Below the pieces are notes generated by a model. It was not told the DNA's origin. It worked only from the letters and a program-made list of their open reading frames with translations, and ran no database searches. The position numbers and the translations under genes are program-made. A stretch of 64,000 nucleotides of DNA from Turnera subulata (Eukaryota > Streptophyta > Magnoliopsida > Malpighiales > Passifloraceae), in NCBI GenBank assembly GCA_028386065.3, contig JAKUCV010004776.1:104832-168831 (forward strand), written 5' to 3'. Of this stretch, positions 47,349 through 59,100 are shown in pieces. How positions within the stretch are numbered: the first letter of the stretch is position 1; each line of letters begins with the position of its first letter.

Positions 47349-50300
47349 TTATTGCTTGACGATCGGATTCATGGATGCCTGTATTTCTTCCAGAGTTCGG
47401 CCCTTGGTCTCTGGTACCAGCTTTGCCACGAACAGAACAGTAATGCCACAAGTGCTGGAGAATATGAAGAATGTTCCTGAGACCAAGAAAACATAATACA
47501 AAATGTTTCAGCATATACTTCCAAAAGTAATTAAATTTAAACACTCACTTGAAGTGCGCATGGAGTGGCATGGAGTGAGAAAATATTACCTGTTGAACTC
47601 CAAGTCATCAGGAAGTTAAAAGCATAGGAGATGATCCATGAGCCTAACCAGTTAATCAATGTCACAGCGCTTCCGGCTGAGCCTTTCATGTTTATGGGAA
47701 ATACCTTAAATGGAAGCCATTAAATTCAAGTGAAGTTATCAGTTCTTTTGAGATCCTGGAAAAGCTTATCTCAGGTAAAAGAATGCAATGTTCATGCCTA
47801 TGAGAATGGCCTACCTCTGACATTATAACCCAAGGAATGCCTCCCATTCCCAGTGAGAATGATCCTGTATATATCTTATGGAGGGATTTCATAGTTAGGC
47901 ATATGGATCATTTTGCATTGTTCACAATTCACATACTTAATCTGAAGAATGAAGCAAATTATAACTCAAGCTTTAGGTAGTACCAGTACACCAGAAAGTG
48001 CAAAGAAGGGAGAGATATCTGTCAATGTCTCAAGACCCTGCAAATAGCAAAGGTAATCCTCTAATCTACTTGATATATGTAAGAAAAATGAACCCAAAAG
48101 GTAAGAAGTTATGGATGGTTCAGAAAAACCTGCAAAAAAAACGATAGTGCTGCAAGAAAGCAACCTAAGCATGTTCCTGCTGCAGAGATCTGCAAAATAT
48201 TGAAAGGTTAAGTAAAGGCTTTGTTCGTTTTCCTTTTCTAATTTCAACTACATGAAAGACTTGGAACGCTTCCAACCCCTCCTCACCATCAGCAGCGGTC
48301 GTCGTCCAGATATATCCATCAAGACTGTTCCCAGGACGGTCATTGGAACCTGTAGAAACCTAACTGTCAATTCCATTGCAGGAAAGGATAGAGCACGATA
48401 CATCATCTAATAATAGTGACAATCAGTAACCTGAACAAAAACCATAGCAATAGTCCCAACTCTACCAGAGAACCCTGTCAAATAATAAGGGATGCTTATA
48501 TTCAAGTTTTCTGCTTCAATCATTCCAATAACAGTAGCAAATAACAGCAAGGATTCATCACCTACCGGCAGATAAGAATATGGAAGTTGCATAGAATGCA
48601 ATGCCACTGACACCACCAAATTGTCGCAGAGCCATCAGACCAACGCCAACCTTAATCACAATCCAGTAATGCATAATTTTTTTTCTACTGATACATCAAC
48701 GTTAGCTAAATATGAAAAGACGAGCGCTGTTTTTAACGTTCAGTTGGAGAGCTAACAATGAGAGAATGGGCATATTTCCACTGGAACAAGCTCAATATGC
48801 TTCCCTCTGAATGCTGTTGAAGAGTTTCAGTATAATCCTGAAATGCGAAAATCCATCACAACTTTCCAAGTTTGAAGAAAAATTAAGAACGCTGAAAAAG
48901 GAAAAGTCCACAATTCACCCATTTCATTTTCACAAGAAGATAGAACCATACTCTAATTTCAGCTGCTTCATTGGAAATATTAACATTCTCCCCTCTAAGT
49001 CTTTGTAAAGCTGCTTCACTCTCTCCTCCTCGTCCTATCTTTGCCTGCAGAAGGATTTACTAGTGGCGCATGTTAACTGATCCAAGCCTTAAGTACAAAT
49101 AGCACATATTTGCATATACATTTTTTGACAATCATTTAGATTGTAATTGATGCTCACCAACCAGCGAGGAGATTCTGGAATGAAGAATAGACCTATAATC
49201 TGAACAAGGCATGGGATAAGTCCTGAAGTCACACCAAATGAATTCAAATAATTAAACAGCTAGTCAAATTTATGCAACACATGAAAATCAACAAACAAGA
49301 AGGAAAATTACCTATCCAAGCCAAAACTCTCCAGGAGACAAAACATCCGATAACAAATGTCAATGACACACCCAAACAAATCATCAGCTGCAGAATCAGC
49401 AGTCAGCAATTGCATCAGCATGCAGCATACTGACCATCAGTTTAAGGTTTCTTTACATCACCTGATGGACAGTTGTAAATCCTCCTCGGAGGTTTTTGGG
49501 TGTAATTTCAGCAATATAGACAGGTACCTTTATGTTATAAGAGACGCAGATCCATGAGTACTGAAACATGGAAGAGAAAAATAGGAAACCAGCCTGAAAT
49601 GCTTGAAGAATTACCACGTAAGAGATCAGGCCTATCCCATATCCTAATGATAGTCTCCCGAGATCGAGCAACCAAGCAACCTATCAACATGCATCATTCA
49701 ACACTATGAAATGAATCATAAATTGTTCGAATCTAGCTGAATCTTCTCTTAGCTTTTCCAGCAGCCCTATCATTATCTAGAGTACTACAATGAACAGAAC
49801 GCCACTTCCCAAAGTCGATTGCTTCCATGCAGAAGACACTGAATTCGAACACTCAACTGCTAAATTCTTGTACAGAACTTACTCAAGGTTGGATCATCCA
49901 AGAACAACATAAAATACACAGTTTGAAGGTCAGTGTTATTTCTTTTTTGGATGCCTCCAAAATCTAGACAAAGCTAACTTTAGCTTATCAAGTTTTCTTT
50001 TCTTACTGCATAAAGAGAAAAAAAGAACACTTCCAACTGTTTTGCCTTTGTCATTGGCAGCCTTAAAGAGAAACGGAAAATGAGTTCAGCTAACCTTTGA
50101 AAATGCAACTGCAATCCACCCCATGACGCAGAATATTTCTGCAAATCCCATTGCCTGGTTCAAGGCCATGTACAGAATAATCAAGCGCTGACAAAACAAG
50201 TAATTGCTGCAGCATCAAATAAGGCAGCTAACAAAAATTACAGGGCACCAAGATGACTTACACCCCTTCTTCCGATGTAGTCTGCTACCTTCCCACTCAT

Positions 50301-51314
50301 TATTGCCCCTACCATTGCCCCGATTGTTAATATTGAACCAAAAAGTGAGAACTGTGTCTCAAAGACAAAATTGGAAAAGAAAGTTAAAAGAAATGAGTCA
50401 GTGGATTCCAACGAGAATAAGTAAAAAATTGAAATTAAAGAAAAACTCTTCCTCACACTCTTGAAGATTTATTTAATAGTTTTAGCCACGACTTGATTTT
50501 TAGATAACTTACCTCTGCCACGGAGAGAGACAGATCATCCATTATTGCAGATTGAGTAGGTGATGAAAACCCTGTCTGCATATACATCACAAATCATCTG
50601 TTTCATAAATTCTTCTGATCAAACAGCTATTCTAGCAGAGACCATTATAGGTACAACCAATGCTTATCCCATGGATAAAACTGTCATATCAGTTCCAAAT
50701 TGTTCTTATACCAAAGATTATAACTCTAATACTGCAGGGGAAACACATCTCTCTGCCGGAAGTTTGACACTAATGCATCCAAGTACTTAATTGAACTTTC
50801 ATAGGTTTGTTTTCTTAGTACCAACCAACCATGTAAAATTAATCAATTGTACATATAAATATATATATATTTGTCGAAATCAATTGTATATTTGATTTAG
50901 CCGGTTTATCAAATCACATTACTAGCACAGACCAAAAAAAAAAATAAAAATAAACAGGTTAATGAATTTGGTGCTACTAAATGCTAGCCTGAAAATAAAT
51001 ATAGCAGAGAGGACTCAAGACTCCCAATTTTCCAACATAAGTAACATATCTTGTGGCAGCATCACCACCTAAAAAGGACTGTATATAAAAGAAAAATCAT
51101 CTAAAGTGGCAGATACCAAAGCCAAATCAGAGTTGCTTACAGCTGTTCCAAAAACATAGGAACCTGACACAGCAACCAGGGTGCTTATCACCACCACTGC
51201 TGTTGCTGCAGAACCACCACCATTCTGCCCCTCTCCTCCTCCAACACCATCTCCGTCATGCACTTTAGGCCATTCTTTGACAAGCAGAGGACTTGATGTT
51301 TGATCTCCTTCCAT
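47349..51314 (-). CDS. ERD6-like monosaccharide transporter
   Basis: Eighteen exons on the minus strand: 51314-51141, 50575-50513, 50351-50262, 50154-50095, 49680-49615, 49527-49462, 49387-49312, 49222-49158, 49044-48952, 48837-48757, 48650-48566, 48474-48431, 48349-48287, 48189-48130, 48037-47984, 47874-47815, 47704-47590 and 47476-47349. All phases close, giving 480 residues. Signatures of the major facilitator sugar family: [28 protein letters not shown] (RXGRR-type), [53 protein letters not shown] and [12 protein letters not shown]. Known: ERD6-like proteins mostly sit in the vacuolar membrane and move glucose or related sugars, often stress-induced. The usual QQFGG reads RQFGG. A LINE fragment lies 177 bp upstream of the ATG. 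Confidence 0.93.
50855..50877. mobile_element. Micro-insertion in ERD6-like intron 1
   Basis: aatcaattgtacat / aatcaattgtatat (one mismatch; 50841-50854 and 50878-50891) flank 23 nt of AT repeats ending ttgtcga, the same terminal motif as the insert at 28305-28319. Confidence 0.45.
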
Positions 51315-51491
51315 GCTTTCTATGCTTTTGTCTTGAGTTCCTTTGAAAGATCAAGAACTACATACAAGAGAGGTTAAATTAAGGCCATGAATATTGAATA
51401 CGAAGCACTGGTGAGTGCAAGTGTTGACAGCAAGCAACAGGAAAAGAGCTGACTCTCAAGATTTGAAATGAGAGTTCTTAAACTGTAGACT

Positions 51492-51982
51492 CAGCTGGGA
51501 TGGGTGGGATAGTCAGAGACTCAGATGGTGCATTCTTGGGTGCTTTTGCAGGAGGAGTGGGGTGGTGTAATGCATTGACAGCAGAGCTATGGGCTGCTAA
51601 AATTGGATTGGAATTGGCATGGGAGCTAGGGATGAGACAAGTGGAACTAGAATTGGACTCTTCTACTGCAGTTTCCTTGATCTTACAAACCCCAACTTAT
51701 ACTACTACTATGAGCATTCTGTGTAAGAAGATCAAGGAACTTTTGGACCGCGATTGGAGTGTGGAGGTGATGCATGCCTATCGAGAAGCCAACTCATGTG
51801 CCGATTTCTATGCTAATAAGGGCATAGGGATGATGGGATATACCGAAAGGTATGAGAACCCCTGTAGTCACATTAGATCGCTTTTGTTTAAGGATATTAT
51901 AGGAGCTAATGACTCCAGATTTGTAACTATCGAGTGTATGTAATGAATGGCGCTAAGCCCCTGTTTTCACCAAAAAAAAAAA
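51492..51982 (+). mobile_element. LINE fragment: RNase H domain only, upstream of the sugar transporter
   Basis: Flanked by the perfect 12-bp target duplication aaactgtagact (51480-51491, 51983-51994) and ending in a poly-A run. Reads MGGIVRDSDGAFLGAFAGGVG, ALTAELWAAKIGLELAW, LELDSSTAVSLI and VMHAYREANSCADFYANKG, then stops. Truncated to the last ~490 bp. The RNase H frame is still open, so the insertion is probably young. Confidence 0.9.
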
Positions 51983-51994
51983 AAACTGTAGACT

Positions 51995-52786
51995 TGGAAG
52001 TTGGAAATATGCCTCTGTGGAGAAGCAACAAGTGAGACCAAACACAAGACTTGATGACAGTGAGACCCACACTCTTAATTTGTGGGTGACTTTGTCTGCT
52101 CCTTTTTCTTATATATCTTTTGTTTTTAATGCGCAGGTTCTTCTACCTTGGTAGTTTTGCTGCTAAATAAATATTACATATTAAACATCCTGATTTATAC
52201 CTTTCTACTTGATACAGTCCAGCACTAAACGGCGTCGTATCACTACTCTACCAACAAAACGAGCTAGCAATTTATTCATGATTATATTTCCAGGTCTCAC
52301 GATACAATTTTAGTTCTTGTTAGTAAGAGGAGAGTTCTTGACGATACAATTTCCAGCTCGCAGTCTGAGTGGAAGCCACATGTAGTCATGTACATGGAAA
52401 AGTTCGATTTTGACTTCAATTTTGACCGCAGTGTAAATTGGACTCAAAATCGATAATTGTGGATCAAATCGAACTAAATAATAATTGATATATGCAATCG
52501 ACCCAAAATTGAAGTCGGTACCTACATTAGCCAAAATGGAATAACATAAGGGCCATTTTGGTATTTAGGCCTATATTAAACATGCTGATTTCCTCTCAAA
52601 ACAAGCTACCAATTATTTATAATTATATTTCCTATCATGATGATAAAATTTTAATTCTAATTCAGGAAACTTAACCTTGATGGTTTAGATCAGTTAATTA
52701 GAGTTATTCCAATTTAATCAAAGGATTTCATGTTTTAATCTTATGATTGTAGCATTCAAGAAGCCAAGTCTTGATCTGGATTCTTA
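51995..52786. other. Intergenic DNA
   Basis: AT-rich. Two imperfectly similar stretches near 52190-52330 and 52560-52660 suggest an old local duplication. No gene. Confidence 0.45.
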
Positions 52787-53961
52787 GGATGCGTTTGGTT
52801 CGGGATTCTAGTCCACTATCGACTGGACTAGTGGATCGTGTTTGGTTTCAAGAAAACGAACAAAGTCCATGTGGCTTTCATGGTCAAAAAATCAAGAAAC
52901 ATGGGCTTAAGTCATGGACTTCTTGCTTCTCCACAATCCTCGGCCTAAGTCCAAGCCATCCCATAACTTTTTTTTGGAAACCCAAAACTACCCTCTCACA
53001 CCCACCCTCATTGCCGCCCCTCCTGCCTCCCTCTTTGTGTTGTCGCTCCACCACCACCACCTCCGTTGCTGTCTCAACCAGCGTTAGTAGCTCCATCACC
53101 TCCGCGACGATTCCCCTACACGCCATGGACAGATTTAGGTGCCTCTAAGAAGCCCTTGTCTTGCACCTTCGCTCCCTCAACATCAACGTCAAGGATCTCG
53201 ACACCTCCGCCTACTACTATGTCACTGCTAAGATCAGATGCTATGTGTCCTCTGCCGAGACAATGGCCTCCTCGTCTATGGCACGAGAGTCGAGGTAGTC
53301 ATCTTTACCAACAAGCTCCTTGCGCCTTCGATGCCACATGCCTCTGCTCGGCCGAGGCTGCCAACACTGACTCCATAAACAACTGCAAGTCCTCGCCATC
53401 TCCGGCATGTCCACCTCTGCTGTTGAGATCCTCAATACCCCGTTCTCCACCTTGTTCAAATGCCCTTGCCCGGCCTCCATCCAAACGACACTATTCCCCT
53501 ACCCAACTGGGACCCGACCCATAAAGCTAGTAGTAATATTTACTACTAGTAAGCAAGCATCTTTCTTCTCCCCCTTGATATTTGTGGTTAGAGTTTTTTT
53601 GGTTTCCCATCCGGTCTCCGAATTCGACCTGGGTCGCGCACCTGGATATGGTGGGTGAGTCTCCCAATGGGAATTTTCTGCGTACACGAGGACTCGAATC
53701 CGAGACCTCGCTTAAGTGGAACCAAGTCGCTTACCACTTAGACCAACCCTACATTGGTTTTGTGGTTAGAGTTTAGATCATAGATAATGAGGGACAAAAA
53801 CTGAAAAATCCAGAACAATTTTACATATTTTTTCATGTTAATCAAACAACAAATAACATGGACTAACATGAAGTCCAACTATATTAAAAACCAACCAAAG
53901 AAAAAGTGGACTAAATTCAGTCCAGTCTAATTTAGACCAGTCCAAGCTCCCAAACGCACCC
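52787..53961. mobile_element. TIR-like element (Harbinger/MULE-like ends) with GC-rich cargo
   Basis: The left end GGATGCGTTTGG and the inverted right end GGGTGCGTTTGG (as CCAAACGCACCC) match over 11 of 12 bases. Subterminal TAGTCCA/TGGACTA and AGTCCA motifs occur at both sides. No clean target duplication is visible, so the superfamily is open. The middle (about 53000-53520) is GC-rich with coding-like composition but has no transposase motif. A SINE is nested inside. Confidence 0.5.
53597..53757 (-). mobile_element. tRNA-derived SINE
   Basis: 161 bp on the minus strand: head GGTTGGTCTAAGTGGTAAGC (A box TGGTCTAAGTGG), then GGATTCGAGTCC (B box), and a body ending AACCAAAA. Flanked by the perfect 16-bp duplication tttgtggttagagttt (53581-53596, 53758-53773). 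Box spacing and tRNA-like head fit a pol III SINE. Confidence 0.88.
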
Positions 53962-55016
53962 GTATGGGCTTAAGTGGAAGTTTTTTCGTCATATATATAA
54001 AGTAAAAGGAAGTTCACAACTTTTTATTATGCTGACCAATTCATGCTATAATTTTGCTCCTTTTTTATATGATAGTCAACAGAGATATCATTAAAGATAA
54101 GAAAAAGGTACAATACTATACAAGACAGTGGGTCACTAAGGAAATAATTTGATTGAGCAAGAAGTGTATAGTAAAAATAACAACAGAATGTAAATAAAGG
54201 AAACAGAAGAAGAATAATTACATTTTACAGGACAGGAGTATTGAGTTTAACCCATGTTACACACAAACTTGCAAACCCGGTTTCAAAGCCCATAATTTAG
54301 GCCCGCAACGCATTGCACCAGCCAACACCCCCACCACAATGTCCTGGTTGACCAAGGTTTTTGAGGACTTCTTTTTTTTCGGTCTAGGCATCAGATTAAT
54401 CTAGTTTGGGCCGATCCGGCCCACTAAGAGGTAAAGTTCCCCAACATTATTTTTTCCGGTTCTAATTAGAGATCTGTTCGTTCTAATTAGCTTAAAGAGA
54501 AAAAAAATGTTGAACCACCGGAACCTACCTCATGTTGGTAAAGATTAATTGGGTGCCCTAAAAGTTTGAGAACTAGATCATATTTCCATGGCTTTTCAGC
54601 CAACTATTGAAAGTTTTTGATAGCTCAACGAAGGGTCCATCATGAGACGCTCAAGCATTATAATGAGTCACTCCCTCAAAGGCTCAATTTGTTTTTTTTT
54701 TGTTCTATATACAAACCAGGTTCTTCTTCTTCCATTTGCACTGTTGCTCAACATTTGATTCCCTCTATTCCTTTCTCCCAAACTACAAATTCTTGGTGTC
54801 GTTACGTTGAGTGAAGCATGTTACATTTTAGATGCAAGGCAAACATTCAGCCATGTATACACCCAGGTTAGATCAAGGCCCACTGCAAAAGTATTTCAAG
54901 CTGTTCTCTTTTGTCCCATCCCAATTTCTTCAACGTCTAATAACATACATGGTCATGGTCTTCCCTTCAGGTATAACACACATGATGAGCCTTCCCGTTT
55001 TATTTTGGAAATTATT
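53962..55016. other. Intergenic DNA
   Basis: AT-rich; small ORFs without recognisable domains. Nothing supported. Confidence 0.5.
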
Positions 55017-55021
55017 AGATA

Positions 55022-55510
55022 TGTTATAAAATTGAGTAAGATTTTCACTATTTGATGGAATAATACAAACTTGATCAAACTTGATCAAGGTAATAATACA
55101 ACTTTAGTAATAATAATACATTTTTGATAATAATATGTAGAAGAGAATAATAAATTTAGATGGAGGGAGATTGGAAGAGAAGTGTATGGAATGAGAAGAG
55201 AGTGAAGTTTATGGTGGGTTGTAAGTGTATGAAAGTGAAGGAATGAAGGGGTATTTATAGTTGGAAATGGGAGGATAAAAACAAATAAGTATGATTAATT
55301 TTAAAGGATAAAATCGAAGGGATGTTAGGTAAAGGAAGATGATATTAGGATTAAGACAAATATAATTATGGAGGGTAATTAGCCTAAGAGATAATTCCAA
55401 GTAGAAGTTTGGTGTATGGGTAAAGTATTTACCGGGGTTAAATTCGGGTATGGTAAAAATGAGTTTTACTGGATGGTAACAATGACATTCACCATAATTT
55501 ATTTATAACA
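55022..55510 (-). repeat. 3' LTR of Copia 3
   Basis: 489 bp, pair of 60696-61184; roughly ten differences by eye. Confidence 0.9.
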
Positions 55511-55758
55511 CTCCTCCTTGAATGTCATTGCACCTTAGATAGAATACGCTTAGGAAGTACTGCCTCGTTAAAAACCTTACCAAGAAAAACCCAGTGGGAC
55601 AAAAACTTGGTGAATGAAAAAGAGTGCAGTGCGTATTCTACTCCCCCTGATTTTGGCATCCCTTGATATCTCGAATCCTCCATAAACCAATCCTCTTCAT
55701 CAATTCTTCAAAAGTTATCGTAGGAACTGATTTTGTAAATAAATCTGCCAGATGTCAC

Positions 55759-56055
55759 TTAATGATTCTTGATGTATCCTCTCTTCAATTGGGCAATGCA
55801 GCTAGCATTATCTTCATAAATCATCGTTGGAACATCTTCCTCGCTAACTAATCCATATGAATCTTGACTATGCTGCATCATCGATCTTAGCCAAGCACAT
55901 TCTCGGCTAACTTCATGTATGAACACAATTTCTCCATTATTTGAAAAGGCAACAATGATACTTTGTTTTCTGGTCATAATGATACTTGATGTATCTGCCT
56001 GTGCTTTATGTGGAACAAATAAAAGACCTACATCTGCAAAATCAACTAGAAGCAC
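55759..56055 (-). pseudogene. Copia 3 RNase H fragment
   Basis: Reads TRKQSIIVAFSNNGEIVFIHE, RECAWLRSMMQHSQDSYGL and PTMIYEDNASCIAQLKRGYIKN, the family form of the RNase H segment before the ADIFTK motif. Ends are lost to frame breaks. Confidence 0.8.
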
Positions 56056-56171
56056 CTTGGCCTCACAAGGTTAAAATAATTCCATATACCAAGAAAATAG
56101 AATATGTATTTATATATTATATTCCAATATAAATACGTTAGAGCAAAATTATATTTTGCAAATAAATTTAT

Positions 56172-59100
56172 AGCAAAAGCTTCAGGCTTTATGTTACTAG
56201 CAAGATAAATTGAACTTAGATAGGGTACTTCAGGACCAATCTAATTCTTTATGAGATTTTTCATCATAGCACGACATTTGGAAGCTTCTCCAGGAGTTCC
56301 AATAATATTTAAATTACAAAAACACATATGAATTATCAACATAAGCAAAAATAAATTCATGCACATACTTTATACTAAGCACAAGCAAATTGGTTTAAAC
56401 CATCAATTTAACTTAATTTTGTATATTCCCGGGAATTAGTTGCTTCAAGCAACTTGAATCCTTCAGGGATTCTCTTATATACGTCATGATATATGGATTC
56501 ATAGAAATATAGGCTGTAAGGGCATCTATTAGATGCGTTTCTAATTTTTCATATTATGCCAGACTTATCAAAAATAATTGCATCCACCACAAGGGAGTAT
56601 ATCTCCTTACAATTAATATCAAGTCGTTTGGGTAAAACTTTGTGCGATAAGCCGTGCTTTGAATTTCTCTATTATGATTTCCTTTTTGCACAAATACCCA
56701 TTTTCAATCGACTGGTTCTACACCATCTGGTATACGGACTACAGGTCCGAAAAATATCTTGCTTCACTTGCGAGTCTAACACAGCCTTAATCGTGTTTCT
56801 CAATTTGACCAATCATTCTACGCCTACATTGACCACTAGATGTAGGTTTATGATCCTCTTTTTATTTAGCGCTATATTATAAATAAAACAAATATTCTGT
56901 CGACGGTTATTTCACGTCGGTTCCATCACATTCCTGACACTGTAATTGAGATCTCATCATTTTCATTTATTTCAGATACCTGTGTTACTTCTGGAACTTT
57001 ATCAATTGTGTCAGAAGACCTCTTCTGGAGGACATTTAATATGAACCTCTACTGGAGGCCATCTTTTCTAACTGGGGCCATCTTATCTCTTTTGCTCCTT
57101 TCTCTCTATCGAGAATTTTGTTTTCTTTTGGAACCGAGTATATTCTACGCTTCTTGCGTACTTTAGATTCATTTGCATACTATTCTTGTTCTTCTGGAAC
57201 ATTAATTTGAACAGGAGCATTTGCAGCTGGTATACAAGATTTGGTCACTTTATGTGTCTGGCACTTGCATATCAATTTTCCTGCAAATGAATCATCTTTT
57301 GAACTTCAGGTTCACACTAATTTGTTTGAGGATCAACAACTATATATTGATAATATATTTCAATAATATCTTGATCCAGCTGCTTACTTTCTCCCCCTGA
57401 TGTTGGGTAAACTCTATCGTCAAATTAACAAATCTCCAATCGTTAGTCAATGGTTTCAATTACTTTGTAATTGATGGAGATTTTTATACCCAACATCTAT
57501 TCCCAACCTTCTTTAAGGACCATCTTTACTATACTGTGGTGGAGCATTATATACTGTATAACCAACGGTCCGAAGATGGGAGTTACTAGGTTCGTGACCA
57601 TGAACCAATTAAATGGGGAGACCTTATGATAACTTGTTGGCTTGATGCACACAAGTGTTGCTGCATATAAAATACCATTTTCTCAAACAGTAATATTTCA
57701 TTAACAATGGTCCTGCAATCAATTATCAATATTCCCCCAGATCTATTTGGGTTTATTTCCAATGATATACATTATCAATTGAAGAAATATACCAGCATTA
57801 TCTAGACATATAGTCTAATAACATAAGTAGGGATATGTACCCGCAAGTGGCTTAATCATCAAAATAAATGTGCATAATGCCAACTTGCGTCACACAATAG
57901 ACCATCTAGTCGATGCATCGTAAAAGTTACCTAGATGGTCAACACGACAGATTTTTTAGTCCGTGTACATGTCCCTGAATTATTTCCAAACTTGCTGGTG
58001 ATTCTAGGTCAATCTCATCTTAGGAAGGCCGTATAATTAATTTCGCAGCAAACAAACACGTGGAAATTCATTTATTGTAAAACTTCTGGTTTTTCAATGA
58101 ATGACCAAATAAATTCCGTGCATCATTATTGACCTGGGATGGCCCATTCGGTCATGCCAAACAATAAGTCCATGTACCAACTTCAAGTTGGTGCCAGCTT
58201 CAGGCTGCTATTTATGTGCCAGCTTCAGGCTGGATATAATAACTTAGGAAAATTATTTACCAGCTTCTGGCTGGTGCATAGAAGCTATAAATCATATATC
58301 TATCTGCCAACTTCTAGTTGGTTTTAGCTGCGGGCTGTGCAAACTGTGTATTTAAACACTTAAAATTGCTAGCTTCAGGCTAGTGCATTCCAGCTTCTGG
58401 CTGGATATGGTAAGTTTCAATTACTCAATTGCTAGCTTCAGGCTGCAATACATGTGTCAATATTAGGCTTATTTCTGCCACTCATGTCGGAAAAGATCAG
58501 AATTATTGAGCAATAATTAAAGTAGTGGCAAACTTTTCCAAAAATAAAACCTCGAAGATTGAAAAGCTTTGGAGTTTACTGATAAATAATGCAAAGTTTT
58601 TAATTACCGAAAAATCTTCTGGATCTTTTCGGAGACAGAAAAAGAGTCCATATTTGAAAAACTGACACCTAGCTGTCTAATCTCAAACTATAAGAAGGGG
58701 AGGCGGTTGAGACAGGAAGATGTAGAAAACTCAAAAAACTCAACAAGACAAGAAAAATGCCTTCCCCAACTACTGTTTTCTTTGTTGAGGGTGCCTCTCT
58801 AGGAAGAAGGAATAGGTTAGCTTATAGCATGGTGAATGAGCAGCAAGAGGAATTACCGAATGATCTGGCGAGAATTCCTCATTTAGTGTTTGTTGATGAA
58901 CTTTATTCATGTAGGTTCTTTGTAACTCCTATGGAAGAAACATTCTTCCTAGAGGACCAAAGCAATCTATGGGCTTCCTTTTATGGCTCGGCTAACTCTA
59001 TTATGTTTTTCATATCTAATAGACTGCAGGAATTTCAGCTAGAGTCTTCATGTCAAATTTTAAATCAAAGCAGTTATTATCAGGTTTCCATGATGGCTCG

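Noticed and set aside
53676..53757. Functional tRNA gene
   Set aside because: A and B boxes are present, but the acceptor and anticodon stems do not close; the unit is a SINE head with flanking target duplication.
54617..55055. Small plus-strand ORFs
   Set aside because: No recognisable domain, no splice context, AT-rich surroundings.
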